Shown: positions 1 to 8,863, counted from the first letter of the stretch. The stretch is DNA of 64,000 nt from Pyxidicoccus parkwaysis (GCF_017301735.1 NZ_CP071090.1:3090001-3154000), one strand, 5' to 3'. The notes: generated by a model not told the origin, from the sequence alone. Translations and numbers: made by a program.

Positions 1-317
1 AGCTCCAGCCAGTAGGGCAGGCCGCGCGAGGCACAGCCCGCGGCCATGTCGACCATGCCGTCGATGGCCCAGGCGTGGAGCCGGTCCGACGCGTAGGGAT
101 AGTCCGGGCGGAGCGCCTGATACACGACGACGGGGAGGCCCAGGTGGTTGCCCAGCGCGATGGCCACGTCCAGCGCGTGGTTCTCCTCGGCCCGGTGGTT
201 CACCATGCACCAGTAGAGGACGAAGTCCCGCGGCTCCGAGGGAATGGGTGCGTCATTCATGACCACGACGCGCGCCGAGTCCACGCCAAGCTCGGACCAT
301 GAAAACCCGATGGGCAT
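1..317 (-). CDS. Class II CPD photolyase, N-terminal part (runs off left edge)
   Basis: The minus-strand frame reads from an ATG at 317 to the window edge without a stop, so only about 105 N-terminal residues are visible. They contain the hallmark opening of class II deoxyribodipyrimidine photolyases: RVVVMND, then DFVLYW, then RAEENHALDVAIALGN, then LPVVVYQ and the YPYASDR/HAW segment. This is the alpha/beta antenna-binding Rossmann part; the FAD-binding helical domain lies outside the window. The enzyme repairs UV cyclobutane pyrimidine dimers with light. An in-frame ATG at 335 and another at 260 are alternative starts; 317 gives the usual spacing to the RV-x-x-x-ND segment. Upstream lies an AT-rich promoter-like stretch with paired repeats. 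Confidence 0.85.
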   Translation of the reverse strand, partial: MPIGFSWSELGVDSARVVVMNDAPIPSEPRDFVLYWCMVNHRAEENHALDVAIALGNHLGLPVVVYQALRPDYPYASDRLHAWAIDGMVDMAAGCASRGLPYWLE

Positions 318-360
318 ACAGCTCCCGATGCGCATGCGACTTTCGCGTCGCGAATTTTAA

Positions 361-386
361 TACATGTGTTTCGTATACATGTTTCG
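361..386. promoter_or_regulatory. Paired TACATGT direct repeats upstream of the photolyase
   Basis: The 306-base gap between the photolyase start (317) and the next gene (624) contains one conspicuous element: TACATGT at 361-367 and again at 376-382, each followed by a TTTCG run. On the minus strand this reads as a repeated CGAAACA...TGTAT unit. A TAAAAT hexamer (complement of 354-359) sits at a plausible -10 position for photolyase transcription, so the repeats would overlap the -35 region. TACA-containing direct repeats are operators of MerR-type B12 photoreceptors (CarH/LitR), which control light-repair genes elsewhere. Assignment to such a regulator is inference. I saw nothing else clear in 390-610. 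Confidence 0.4.
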
Positions 387-623
387 GAAGATGAACGGCA
401 GTGGACGCGGGGGCCGGGACGCGGCCTCGCGCCCTGTGCCGTCAACGCCACGGGGTTGCAGTAACAGGCGCTTCTTCGCGTGTCCATGAACGCGCGGCGC
501 CGTGGGGATGTCCGGTGCGGGCATGGGTCCGAGGGCCCGGAAGTGGACGGAAGTGCCCAAAAACCGGCGCTCCGGCACGGGTTGTGGTCTTCTGCGCGGC
601 CGGCTGACCCAAGGAGTCGTTGC

Positions 624-2168
624 GTGCCACATCCGAGATTCTGGAGCTCTCTCTCCAGCGCCGCCCTCGCCCTGGCGCTCGCCGTGCCGGGGATTGCCGC
701 CGCACAGGCGTCTACTTCGTACCCCTCCACGCCGCCCCCGTCCTCCGCGCAGCAGGGCTACGCGCAGCCGCAGCCGTCGGCCTACCCGCCGCAGGGCGCG
801 TCGTCGAACCAACCACCTCCCCAGCAGGGCTACGCGCAACCGCAGAATTCCTACCCCGCGCCCCAGCAGCAGCCCGCGTCTCCGCCCTCGCAGAACAGCT
901 ATCCCGCGCCTCAACAGCAGCCCGTGACGCAGCCGGCACAGAACGCGTATCCGCCGTCGCAGCAGCCCACGGACCCGTCGACGCAGAACGCGTACCCGCC
1001 GCCGTCGCAGAACGCGTATCCGCCGTCGTCACAGCAGCCCACGGACCCGTCGACGCAGAACGCGTACCCTCCGCCCTCGCAGAACGCGTATCCGCCGCAG
1101 CAGCAGCCCACGTACGGGCAGCCCACCTCCGCGCAGCAGGTCCCCGCGCAGGAGAACCCGCAGGGCTCGGACGCCACCGCGACGGATGCGCCGCGCGTTC
1201 CTCCGGAGCCGGGCTCGCTCGTCACGCAGCCGCAGGCGCCGCTGACGCCGGACGGGCAGGGGGAGCCATCGAGGCCCTCCGCCGTGCCGTCGTCGGCCAC
1301 TGCCTCCAAGACGCCGCCCCCGGCCGAGGACACCGGAGTGATGCTGGACGGCCGTCCGCGTCAGGGCCCGTTCCTGTCCGGCCCGGGCAGCCTCACGTTC
1401 ATGCTGCACCACACGACGCTCGGGGCGCTGGGCGGCTTCTTCACGCAGGCCTTCGCCAACGACTTCAACTTCAACCAGAGCTCGCGCGAGGCGATGCTGG
1501 CCGGCACGCTCATCGGCGCGGGCCTGGGCTTCGGCGCGTCCGCGTGGTGGCAGTTCAACAACTGGGTGGACAAGCCGATGGCCGCCTTCGGCATCGGCAA
1601 TTCGGTGGTGGGCGGCATGTTCATGGCCGGCTTCATGGACCTCTTCACGCAGGACGCGGGCGTGCTGACCTGGTCCGCCTTCATCGGCGCGGAGTTGGGC
1701 GCGTGGCTCACCGCGGGCCTGGGCGGTGGGCAGTTGCCGCTCGCTGACGGCCTGCTGGTGGCGTCCGGCGCGGGCTGGGGCGCCGCGTACGCCGCGCTGC
1801 TGCTGGCCGTCATCCACTTCTCCGGCACGGACGTGTCCGGCAAGACGTGGCGCGACACGCTGCTGCTGGCGCCGGGCATCGGCGCGGGCGCGCTGGCGCT
1901 CGCCACCATGCGTTACAACCCGACGCCCAAACAAATCCTCCGCGCGGACATCTTCGGCGCCGGCGTGGGCGCGGCGGTGCTGCTCCTCTCCGGCCTGGTG
2001 CTGGGCGGCTTCGACCAGTCCACGCCGTACGTGCTGTCCTTCCTCGGCTCCGCGGGCGCCATCACCACGGTGAGCCTGCTGTGGGAGGAGAGCGTGGACC
2101 GCTCGTCGCTGAGAATGGTGGGCGGCCCCATGAAGCGGGAGAAGCGCTACAAGAACGTCTGGTGGTAG
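624..2168 (+). CDS. Secreted or membrane protein with Pro/Gln-rich repeats and multi-span C-terminal domain
   Basis: I do not recognise the family. A GTG start at 624 is chosen because AAGGAG (611-616) precedes it by 7 nt and the resulting N-terminus (VPHPRFWSS, then an Ala/Leu core, then AAAQA) is a convincing Sec signal peptide. Of about 514 residues, roughly 30-210 form a low-complexity Pro/Gln/Tyr/Ser region with repeated QNAYPP and QQPTDPSTQ units encoded by a tandem DNA repeat. The remaining ~270 residues (from about GPFLSGPG) hold about eight hydrophobic Gly/Ala-rich segments, so the C-terminal half is probably embedded in the inner membrane with the repeat region in the periplasm. The protein ends in a basic tail (KREKRYKNVWW). 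Function unknown. Confidence 0.7.
   Translation: MPHPRFWSSLSSAALALALAVPGIAAAQASTSYPSTPPPSSAQQGYAQPQPSAYPPQGASSNQPPPQQGYAQPQNSYPAPQQQPASPPSQNSYPAPQQQPVTQPAQNAYPPSQQPTDPSTQNAYPPPSQNAYPPSSQQPTDPSTQNAYPPPSQNAYPPQQQPTYGQPTSAQQVPAQENPQGSDATATDAPRVPPEPGSLVTQPQAPLTPDGQGEPSRPSAVPSSATASKTPPPAEDTGVMLDGRPRQGPFLSGPGSLTFMLHHTTLGALGGFFTQAFANDFNFNQSSREAMLAGTLIGAGLGFGASAWWQFNNWVDKPMAAFGIGNSVVGGMFMAGFMDLFTQDAGVLTWSAFIGAELGAWLTAGLGGGQLPLADGLLVASGAGWGAAYAALLLAVIHFSGTDVSGKTWRDTLLLAPGIGAGALALATMRYNPTPKQILRADIFGAGVGAAVLLLSGLVLGGFDQSTPYVLSFLGSAGAITTVSLLWEESVDRSSLRMVGGPMKREKRYKNVWW
960..1112 (+). repeat. 72-bp in-frame tandem repeat in the Pro/Gln-rich gene
   Basis: The segment starting CAGCAGCCCAC at 960 recurs at 1032 and again, truncated, at 1101. 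The first two copies are nearly identical and in frame (24 codons), each encoding QQPTDPSTQNAYPPPSQNAY-type sequence. Such in-frame tandem repeats typically vary in copy number between strains. Confidence 0.75.
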
Positions 2169-2236
2169 ACGGGCCGCTCGGCGGCCGGGCGGGCGCCATG
2201 GCACGGCGGGGCAGGAAGCACCACCTTCCCCCCGAC

Positions 2237-3382
2237 ATGGCGCGCGTTCATCCCTTCACGGCTCTCATGGCCTCGCTCCAGCCCCGGCTGGAGCCCAGCG
2301 ACTACGTGCCGCGGAGCAACGCGGCGCCCCAGCCTTCGCACGTGCGCCCCCTCCTGGGCGCGGCGAATCCCACCGCCGAATTGCGGCGGATGCGCGACGC
2401 GGGAGCCCTGCTGCGCGATGCGCGCCCGGCGCTCTACCTCGTCGAAATCCACAGCCCCGCCGGCAAGCTGGGCGGCCCGCCGGTGCGCTTCCTGCTCTGC
2501 GCGCTGAACGCCGATGCGGGTGTGCCACTGGAGCACGACCCATACCGGCCCCGCGCCTGGGAGGCCGAGCCCGCCGTCACCCTCACCGCGGACGACCATG
2601 GCGTGCTGCGCGGGCTGCTGGCGGAGGCCTCGGAGCGGGCGATTACCGTGTGGCAGGGGCAGTACGACGGCCACCCGATGTCGCTGCGGCGCATCGAGCC
2701 CTCGCCGCTGTCCAAGCGCATCCAGGCAGTGCTGGACGAGGCGCCCATGCGTCCGCTGGCCGCGCTGGACGAGGGCGGCCCCGCGCTGGCGGCGGTGGTT
2801 CCCCTGTCGGACCCCGGCCTGGAGCTCCAGCCCATCCACCGTGCCCTGAAGGGCGTGGAGACTTTCAAAGAGGAGACATTCCTCACGCTCGTAACGGCGT
2901 ATGCGCGCGTCTATGAATTGGATGAGCCGCTCGACACGCCGCGAGGCCTCGCCGCCGCGCGCGAGCGCCTGGCAACGCTCATCACCGGACATCACGCGGT
3001 GCTGCTGGTGTTGCCGGGTGGACGGGGCCGCATCCTCCGCTTCCGTCAGGGATTGGACCTGGCGCATCTGAAGGGCGCGCCGAGGAACCCGACGCTGCGG
3101 AGCCTGGACCTGGCGCTGCTCAACGCGCTCGTGCTCCGGACGGTGCTGGGCATCAAGGACCCGGAGGCTCCGGGACATCCGCAGGTGTTCCCGGTGCAGG
3201 GACTGGAGTCGCTCGTGCGAGGAGTGGAAGAGGGCACCTTCCAGGCGGGCTTCGCCCTCAACCCTCCGCCGGTATGGGAGGTGCGGGCCGTGATGGAGGC
3301 GCAGGCGACATTGCCGCCGAGGACACTCCGGGTGGAGCCGCTTCCACCGGCAGGCCTTTTGTTCCTGGATCGTGAAGCCTAG
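2237..3382 (+). CDS. DUF1015 family protein
   Basis: The product (381 residues) matches the DUF1015 family: it opens MARVHPF, has an early YVPRSN segment, a central EHDPYRP/ADDHGVL region, and a C-terminal region with LRSLDLALLNALVL followed by the VFPVQ and AGFALNPPP segments seen near the end of this family. DUF1015 members are soluble; some relatives act as free-serine kinases, but that activity is not shown for this branch. The start at 2237 is chosen because the family begins at the MARVHPF segment; an in-frame ATG at 2198 would add 13 residues. No clear Shine-Dalgarno precedes either. The stop lies 9 nt before the next gene, so the two are probably co-transcribed. Confidence 0.75.
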   Translation: MARVHPFTALMASLQPRLEPSDYVPRSNAAPQPSHVRPLLGAANPTAELRRMRDAGALLRDARPALYLVEIHSPAGKLGGPPVRFLLCALNADAGVPLEHDPYRPRAWEAEPAVTLTADDHGVLRGLLAEASERAITVWQGQYDGHPMSLRRIEPSPLSKRIQAVLDEAPMRPLAALDEGGPALAAVVPLSDPGLELQPIHRALKGVETFKEETFLTLVTAYARVYELDEPLDTPRGLAAARERLATLITGHHAVLLVLPGGRGRILRFRQGLDLAHLKGAPRNPTLRSLDLALLNALVLRTVLGIKDPEAPGHPQVFPVQGLESLVRGVEEGTFQAGFALNPPPVWEVRAVMEAQATLPPRTLRVEPLPPAGLLFLDREA

Positions 3383-3391
3383 CTTTCCAGC

Positions 3392-4186
3392 GTGAGGGTC
3401 CTGACACGAACCCTGCCGGACTGGCCCCGGCGCGTGCGGCTCGAGCTCCATCCGGGGCCCGGGGAGACCCTCGATGCGATTTGCGGCGGCGAGGTGCAGG
3501 TGCTCCAGCGTCGCCTGGGGTATCGCTTCACGTTGGACCCGCTGCTGCTGGCGCACTTCGCGGTGTACGAAGCCGCGGCGCTGCGGGGCCGGCTGATGGA
3601 CTTGGGCACGGGCTGCGGAATCATTCCGCTGGTGCTCGCGCGGAGGCTGGGCCGCAAGGACATCACCGCGCTGGAGCTGCAGCCGCGCCTGTTCTCTTTA
3701 GCTGAGCGCAATGTGTATCTGAATCGCTGCGAGCGCGAGGTGACGCTGGTGCAGGGAGACCTGCGCCGCGTGCAGGACCAGTTCCCCGGGGGCAGCTTCG
3801 CGCACGTGCTCTGCAATCCGCCGTACCGGACGCGCACGTCGGGACGCAGCAGCCTGTCGATTGAGAAGGCCATTGCGCGGCATGAGTTGGCGTGTGAGCT
3901 GCCGGATGTGTCGCGCGCGGCGAATCACCTGTTGGTGTCACGAGGCTCGCTGTGCATGGTGTATCCGGCCTCGCGCTTTGGAGACCTGGTAGCGGTGCTG
4001 CGAGCACACCGGCTGGAGCCGCGCACCGTGCGCTGGGTGCACCCGCGCGGGGACCGGCCCGCGAAGCTGGTGCTGCTCCACGCGGTGAAGGGGGGCAGGG
4101 CGGACCTGACGGTGCTCCCGCCCCTCGTGGTGCATGCGGATGACGAGCACGCCTTCACGGACGAAGTGCGGGCGATGATTGTCTGA
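3392..4186 (+). CDS. tRNA1(Val) adenine-N6-methyltransferase-like enzyme (MTS domain)
   Basis: A class I SAM-dependent methyltransferase of 264 residues. Visible motifs are the SAM-binding loop LMDLGTGCGIIPLVLA (about residues 68-83), an acidic residue in ALELQPR closing the second strand, and the catalytic NPPY tetrad in VLCNPPYRT (about 140-147), diagnostic of N6-adenine or N-glutamine methylation. The preceding YRFTLDPLLLAHF matches the segment that in TrmN6/YfiC precedes the SAM site. A tRNA substrate (A37 of tRNA-Val) is inferred from family only. Translation begins at GTG 3392, 9 nt after the DUF1015 stop, implying an operon. HemK-type release-factor methylation is less likely because the HemK N-terminal domain is absent. 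Confidence 0.75.
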   Translation: MRVLTRTLPDWPRRVRLELHPGPGETLDAICGGEVQVLQRRLGYRFTLDPLLLAHFAVYEAAALRGRLMDLGTGCGIIPLVLARRLGRKDITALELQPRLFSLAERNVYLNRCEREVTLVQGDLRRVQDQFPGGSFAHVLCNPPYRTRTSGRSSLSIEKAIARHELACELPDVSRAANHLLVSRGSLCMVYPASRFGDLVAVLRAHRLEPRTVRWVHPRGDRPAKLVLLHAVKGGRADLTVLPPLVVHADDEHAFTDEVRAMIV

Positions 4187-4240
4187 TGCAGGAGCGTGAG
4201 CGCCAGCGCCGGGCCGGCGCTCACGTCCTGCGTTGCGACA

Positions 4241-6790
4241 CTACGTCAGGCGTCCCTGGTCATCCGAACCGCCGACGATGTCGATGCTCACGTCCGAGAA
4301 CTCCGCGACGAGCCCCGAGGCGACCTGGAGCTTCACGCGGGGCCAGAACATGACGCCCTCCGCGTCGCTCGCCCGGGCCACGCAGTAGATGTACTCCCAC
4401 TGCCCGCTGCCGGAGTGCTCGGCCGTCACGAAGTCCACGCCGCCCACGTTGCCGGGCAGGATGTTCGTGCTCTGGAGTCGGAGCGTCGCGCCCGGGCCGG
4501 AGGCCTTCGCCCAGCAGCCCACCCGGTAGAACGTCCGGCGCTCCACCAGGTCGACCGGCTGGCTCACCCACGTCTGGCCCGCGGCGGCGTTCACCACGAG
4601 CGACGCTCCGACAGGCGACGTGCCCTGCGAGATGGCGCCGGCCCCCTCCTTGTACCACGCGTCGAAGGACGTTCCGTTCCAGGTCGCGAACCGCGAATTC
4701 GTGACGGGCAGGCCGCGGTCCCAGTCGCCGTCGATGAGCCCCAGGTCCTCGACGACCACGCCGTCGAACTCGGCGATGCCGCCGTACACCTCCAGCTTCA
4801 CGCGCGCGATGAACGAAGCGCCCTCCGCCGGGTCTGCCTTGCCCACCGCGCTGACGAAGCGCCACTGGCTTCCGTCGGCGGAGTGCTGGGCGGCCACCGA
4901 GTCGAAGCTCGCGCTGACGAAGTCGATGCCGCCCAGGTTGCCTGGCAGCACGTTGTTGCTCTGGAGCTTGACGGAGGGGCCGCTGACATTGCCGAACCAC
5001 GGCGGCGTCCACTTCACCCAGCAACCCACGCGGTAGTAGCGACCCGTGGCGCAGGTGAGCGGGTAGTGGCTGATCCACGTGAAGCCCGCGGACGCGTTCA
5101 CCCGGAGCGTGCTGTTGGACGTGTTGGTGGCGGTGGTGTTGCTGCGCGAGACGCTGCCGGCGCCCTCGAGAATCCAGCCGTCCGGAGCGCCCCCGGCCTG
5201 GGCGCTGTCGAACCAGCGCTCGAAGCCCGGGTTCTGCACGGGGATCGCTCCCGCGTTGGGCTTGAGGAAGCGCTGGAAGAGGTTGGTCGTGATCTTCGCG
5301 ACGGGGTTGTTCGGGTCGCTGATCCCGTTCTGCCAGTCCACCGACGCGGAGGTGAAGACCGCGCCGTAACGGCGATATATGCCGAGGTGCGCGTGACCGC
5401 AAGTTTGCGGCCCCTCTGCGTCCCGCGCCGGGGTCTGGCGGTCCGTGTCGGCGTTGATCCACCAGGTGTCGTAGTCTTGCGTGACCGTATTGAAGCTCAG
5501 CAGGTTGTCCGTCCAGGCGAGGAGGACGAAGTTGTGCGGCGTGTGCTCGCTCGTCGCGTCGACCTCGTACCCGACGACGCTGACCATGCCGTTGGCGGTG
5601 TTGAACAACCCGAACTGGGAGCCGACGCAGGTGTTGCGATAGAGCCAGTAGGACGGCCAGTTGACGTTGTACGCGAACAGCGCCGGCACATTCTTGCGTT
5701 CGAAGTCAATCTGGGCCCCGGTGCGGAACGTCACGCCCGTCATCACCGCTTCGGGGCGATTGGGGCCCGTGTCCGTTGCGCTGTGGAACAGGTGGTCCCA
5801 CGTGCGCGTATTGCGAGAGGTGTCGCAGTCGATGATGGGGTCGGGGCCCAACTGCGCTCCCTTGTAGCTGATCATCTCCTTCAGGCCGGTGTCCGGCTCG
5901 AAGCGGACCTGCCACCAGCACAGGTTGCCGCTGAAGAAGCAGACATTGCCGCCATTGGCGATGAAGCCCTCGAGGTTGTCTCGCATCTCCTTCGACCAGT
6001 ACTCGTCGTGGCCGATGGTGAGGACGAGCCTGTACTTGTCCAGGTGGGCGGGGTCCGAATGGAGGTCGAGGTTCGTGGCGTACTCGACCGGGCCAATCGT
6101 GGACGCCATCGCCGTGAACCACGCCGCCCATTGATAATAGCGCGGGAGGTTGTGATCCCACAGGCGGGGCCGCAGCGCATGGACATGCGGGCTGTAGGGG
6201 ATTCTCTCGGGGGGAGGACCGTTGTACAGGTTCCTGCCAATCCGCGCACTGCCAGGCCCCCAGTGGTTGTAGGCGAGGTCGCTCGCCGACGGGAGGATGA
6301 CCAGCGCGCGGTGATTGCCGGTGGCATGTCCCTTCACGACGAACGGGACGGAGGCGGTCTGGGTCGCGTTCGACACGGTCATCACGTAGATGCCGCTGGG
6401 CCATCCGGTGGGAACCGTGAAGGTGAAGGCCGCGCTCCAGTCACAGCCGACGGCCCATGGGTTGGTGGGAGTGCATGGCTTGAGCACCGCGCTGATGGAC
6501 CCGGTGAGGGTATGAGAGAAGGAACTGTCGCCCATCCGGGTGACTTCGGCCGTGAGCATGACTGTCACGGGGACGGGCGCGTTGGTGCCAGCGGCATGCT
6601 GGTAGGCGTAGCCCTCATTTCCGATAAAGAACTCGATGGTCTCGTTGGGAAACGCAGACAGCGGCCACGAGTACATCTCCAGGTAGTCGTCTGGGTTCGC
6701 GTCGGCCTTGCTGGCGCGTGGAATCAGGCCCGAGGCCAGTGTCGTGGTGACCGCGGTGGCCTTCAATACGAACCGTCGGGTGAGTTTCAT
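4241..6790 (-). CDS. Tat-exported N,N-dimethylformamidase-like protein with C-terminal beta-sandwich repeats
   Basis: The ATG at 6790 gives MKLTRRFVLKATAV, a twin-arginine signal followed by a hydrophobic stretch and a RASKADA cleavage region, so the protein is exported folded. Residues roughly 35-500 resemble the large subunit of N,N-dimethylformamidase: an early DDYLEMYSW strand, the NRALVILPSASDLAYN segment (here NHRALVIL), DLHSDPAHLDKYRLV, then TIGHDEYWSKEMRDNLEGF and NVCFFSGNLCWWQVRFE, which is the amidotransferase-like core. Residues about 560-849 hold two repeated modules (each with YYRVGCW or FYRVGCWxK, then SxNxLPGNxGG and a VKLxV strand) that resemble carbohydrate-binding sandwiches. 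Substrate is unknown; similar exported relatives are not proven to cleave formamides. No small-subunit gene is adjacent. It is divergent from the Omp85 gene. Confidence 0.7.
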   Translation of the reverse strand: MKLTRRFVLKATAVTTTLASGLIPRASKADANPDDYLEMYSWPLSAFPNETIEFFIGNEGYAYQHAAGTNAPVPVTVMLTAEVTRMGDSSFSHTLTGSISAVLKPCTPTNPWAVGCDWSAAFTFTVPTGWPSGIYVMTVSNATQTASVPFVVKGHATGNHRALVILPSASDLAYNHWGPGSARIGRNLYNGPPPERIPYSPHVHALRPRLWDHNLPRYYQWAAWFTAMASTIGPVEYATNLDLHSDPAHLDKYRLVLTIGHDEYWSKEMRDNLEGFIANGGNVCFFSGNLCWWQVRFEPDTGLKEMISYKGAQLGPDPIIDCDTSRNTRTWDHLFHSATDTGPNRPEAVMTGVTFRTGAQIDFERKNVPALFAYNVNWPSYWLYRNTCVGSQFGLFNTANGMVSVVGYEVDATSEHTPHNFVLLAWTDNLLSFNTVTQDYDTWWINADTDRQTPARDAEGPQTCGHAHLGIYRRYGAVFTSASVDWQNGISDPNNPVAKITTNLFQRFLKPNAGAIPVQNPGFERWFDSAQAGGAPDGWILEGAGSVSRSNTTATNTSNSTLRVNASAGFTWISHYPLTCATGRYYRVGCWVKWTPPWFGNVSGPSVKLQSNNVLPGNLGGIDFVSASFDSVAAQHSADGSQWRFVSAVGKADPAEGASFIARVKLEVYGGIAEFDGVVVEDLGLIDGDWDRGLPVTNSRFATWNGTSFDAWYKEGAGAISQGTSPVGASLVVNAAAGQTWVSQPVDLVERRTFYRVGCWAKASGPGATLRLQSTNILPGNVGGVDFVTAEHSGSGQWEYIYCVARASDAEGVMFWPRVKLQVASGLVAEFSDVSIDIVGGSDDQGRLT

Positions 6791-6963
6791 GGGTGTGCGC
6801 TCGTCGGGTAGGGCTTCGAAGCGTGCCGAAGCCGGGCCGGCCTTCAGGCACGAGCCGGTGCTAACAGGGACAGCGTGACGGCCGCGTGACGGCCCCGCCC
6901 GGGCCGGTGTCGTCTTCGTCGTGACACAGAGCTGCGACAGTGCCGCCACGGCGTCCTGCCAGG

Positions 6964-8724
6964 ATGCCGCGCGTGTCACTCCCGCTGCTGGCCCTGCTGC
7001 TCGTCCCTCTTGCATCGACTCCGCCGGAGCCCGTTGACGTCTCCGCCCCCCAGGTGAACTACGAGGAGCTCCTCGTGCAGTGGGGCCTGGCCCAGTACGA
7101 GCGCGAGCTGGACCCCTCGCCGGAGGGCAAGCCGCTGGAGGCCGTGCTCGTGGCGCAGGAGTACGTAGTGGCCGAGAGCGACCCATACCCCGGCTTCCTC
7201 AACAGCCTTCACGTGCGCTCACGTGAGGAAGTGGTCCGTCGCGAGGTGCTGCTCACTCCGGGACAGCCCTATTCGGCTGCGCTCGCGGAGGAGACGTCGC
7301 GCAACCTGCGAGACCTGGACATCTTCGCCGTGGTGCGCGCGGTGGCGGTGCGCGGCGAGACACCCGGCTCGGTGGCGCTGCTCGTGGTGACGAAGGACGT
7401 GTGGTCGCTGCGGCTCAACAACGACTTCTCCGCCGTGGGCTCGCTGTTGCAGTACCTGCGCCTGTCGGCCACCGAGGACAACTTCCTCGGCCGCGGGAAG
7501 AAGGTAGCGCTCGATTTCTCGCTGACGCTGGACACGTACTCGGTGGGGCAGAGCTACATCGACAAGCAGCTGCTCGGCAGCCGCTGGACGCTCAACGAGT
7601 CCGCGGCCGTCATCCTCGGACGGGAGAGCGGCAGGGCGGAGGGGACGCGCGGAAACATCGCGCTGAGCCGGCCCCTGTACTCGCTGGCCACACAATGGAG
7701 TGTTGCGTCTCAGGTGACGTGGAACATGGAGACGTCCCGCACCTTCCGGGGCGCGGACGTGTGGCAGCTCCCATACCCGGATGGCGAGCCCGTGCCCTAT
7801 GTCTACAACGCGCGCGAGGTGACGGGCAGCGTGCTGTACCTGCGCTCCTGGGGTGACGTCCTCAAGTGGGAGGCGGGTGGCGGAGCCGGCGCGTACCACA
7901 AAGCGTACTCGCCGCCGGTGGAGTCACGCCTGGATGCGGGGCAGAGCGCGTGGTTCCAGTCCCAATTCCTGCCACGCTCCGAGGATGCGCTCTACGCGAC
8001 CGGAGTGCTGCGCCTCTACCGCTCGCAGTTCGAGGTGCTGCGCGATGTGGACACCTACTCGCTGTCCGAGGACTTCCAGGTGGGGCCCTCACTGACGGCC
8101 ACGGTGCGCTATGCGCCGCCGGTGCTCGCCAGTGGCACCCACTTCGCGGAGACGGGCGTGGCGGCGCGCTACCGCGCTCGACTGGGGGATGCGCTGATGA
8201 CGGCGTCCGTCGCGGGCACGGTGCGGCGCCAGTTCGGAGAGGGGGCAGGGTGGACGAACCGACGCTGGGCCACGGAGCTGCACGGCGTCTCTCCGAAGCT
8301 GCTGGGCGGGCGCTTCGTCGTGCGCGGGCTGCTGGATGTGAATGTCGATGACGTGAACGAGCGGGTGGTGCTGCTGGGCGGTGGCAACGGGTTGCGCGGG
8401 GCGCCCGTGGACGCGTATGCGGGACGCAGGCTGTTGCTGTTCAACGCCGAGTACCGCACGCCGCCGCTCATCATCCGCACGCTGCACGTGGGTGGGGTGC
8501 TGTTCTACGACTCCGGCAGCGCGTTCGAGCGGCGCCCGAAGATGGTGAGCTCGGTGGGCGTGGGGCTGCGGCTGTTGCTGCCGCAATTCAATATCATCCC
8601 GTTCCGGCTCGACTTCGGCTGCGTGCTCGACGGCGAGCGGCCTCCCGTGGGTAGTCGATTCCTCGCGGCTGGGGGGCAGATTACGGACAACCGGCCCTCG
8701 TTCCTGGACACGCCGCTCCGGTAG
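6964..8724 (+). CDS. Omp85/BamA-type outer membrane protein
   Basis: About 586 residues with an N-terminal Sec signal (MPRVSLPLLALLLVPLAS). Residues about 70-150 form a POTRA-like unit: REEVVRREVLLTPGQPY, then NLRDLDIFAVVRAV, then ALLVVTKD. The rest is a beta-barrel with many alternating aromatic strands. Near the C-terminus GGGNGLRGAP followed by LLFNAEYRTP corresponds to the conserved GxLRGY and NxEYR segments of the BamA/TamA/ShlB superfamily, and the final strands contain FYDSGSAF. With a single POTRA-like unit it is probably a small Omp85 homologue rather than the essential BamA. A GTG at 6940 is an alternative start, but 6964 leaves a cleaner signal peptide. Confidence 0.75.
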   Translation: MPRVSLPLLALLLVPLASTPPEPVDVSAPQVNYEELLVQWGLAQYERELDPSPEGKPLEAVLVAQEYVVAESDPYPGFLNSLHVRSREEVVRREVLLTPGQPYSAALAEETSRNLRDLDIFAVVRAVAVRGETPGSVALLVVTKDVWSLRLNNDFSAVGSLLQYLRLSATEDNFLGRGKKVALDFSLTLDTYSVGQSYIDKQLLGSRWTLNESAAVILGRESGRAEGTRGNIALSRPLYSLATQWSVASQVTWNMETSRTFRGADVWQLPYPDGEPVPYVYNAREVTGSVLYLRSWGDVLKWEAGGGAGAYHKAYSPPVESRLDAGQSAWFQSQFLPRSEDALYATGVLRLYRSQFEVLRDVDTYSLSEDFQVGPSLTATVRYAPPVLASGTHFAETGVAARYRARLGDALMTASVAGTVRRQFGEGAGWTNRRWATELHGVSPKLLGGRFVVRGLLDVNVDDVNERVVLLGGGNGLRGAPVDAYAGRRLLLFNAEYRTPPLIIRTLHVGGVLFYDSGSAFERRPKMVSSVGVGLRLLLPQFNIIPFRLDFGCVLDGERPPVGSRFLAAGGQITDNRPSFLDTPLR

Positions 8725-8761
8725 GTGCGCTCGAGGCTGCTGTTCACCGCGTTCGCTTCTT

Positions 8762-8863
8762 CCCAGGGGCCGACGCCATGATGTGAACTGCGTTGCTCCT
8801 GCTGTCCGCTCCGCCTTTGCCCAAGGGTCCGACACCATGATGCGAACCGCGTTGCTCCTGCTG
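8762..8863 (+). repeat. Imperfect duplication of a translation-start region
   Basis: Bases 8762-8804 and 8820-8863 are near copies: both carry a CCCA-GGG run, CCGAC, ATGATG and then GCGTTGCTCCTGCTG, with the ATGs 59 bp apart (8778 and 8837). In the upstream copy the second ATG is followed directly by TGA, so only the downstream copy starts the gene. Confidence 0.8.

Noticed and set aside
4196..6811. An 871-codon plus-strand reading frame opposite the dimethylformamidase-like gene.
   Set aside because: Its translation is Arg/Ala/Val/Gly-rich with no family motifs, typical of the antisense frame of a high-GC gene; the minus strand carries clear family motifs.
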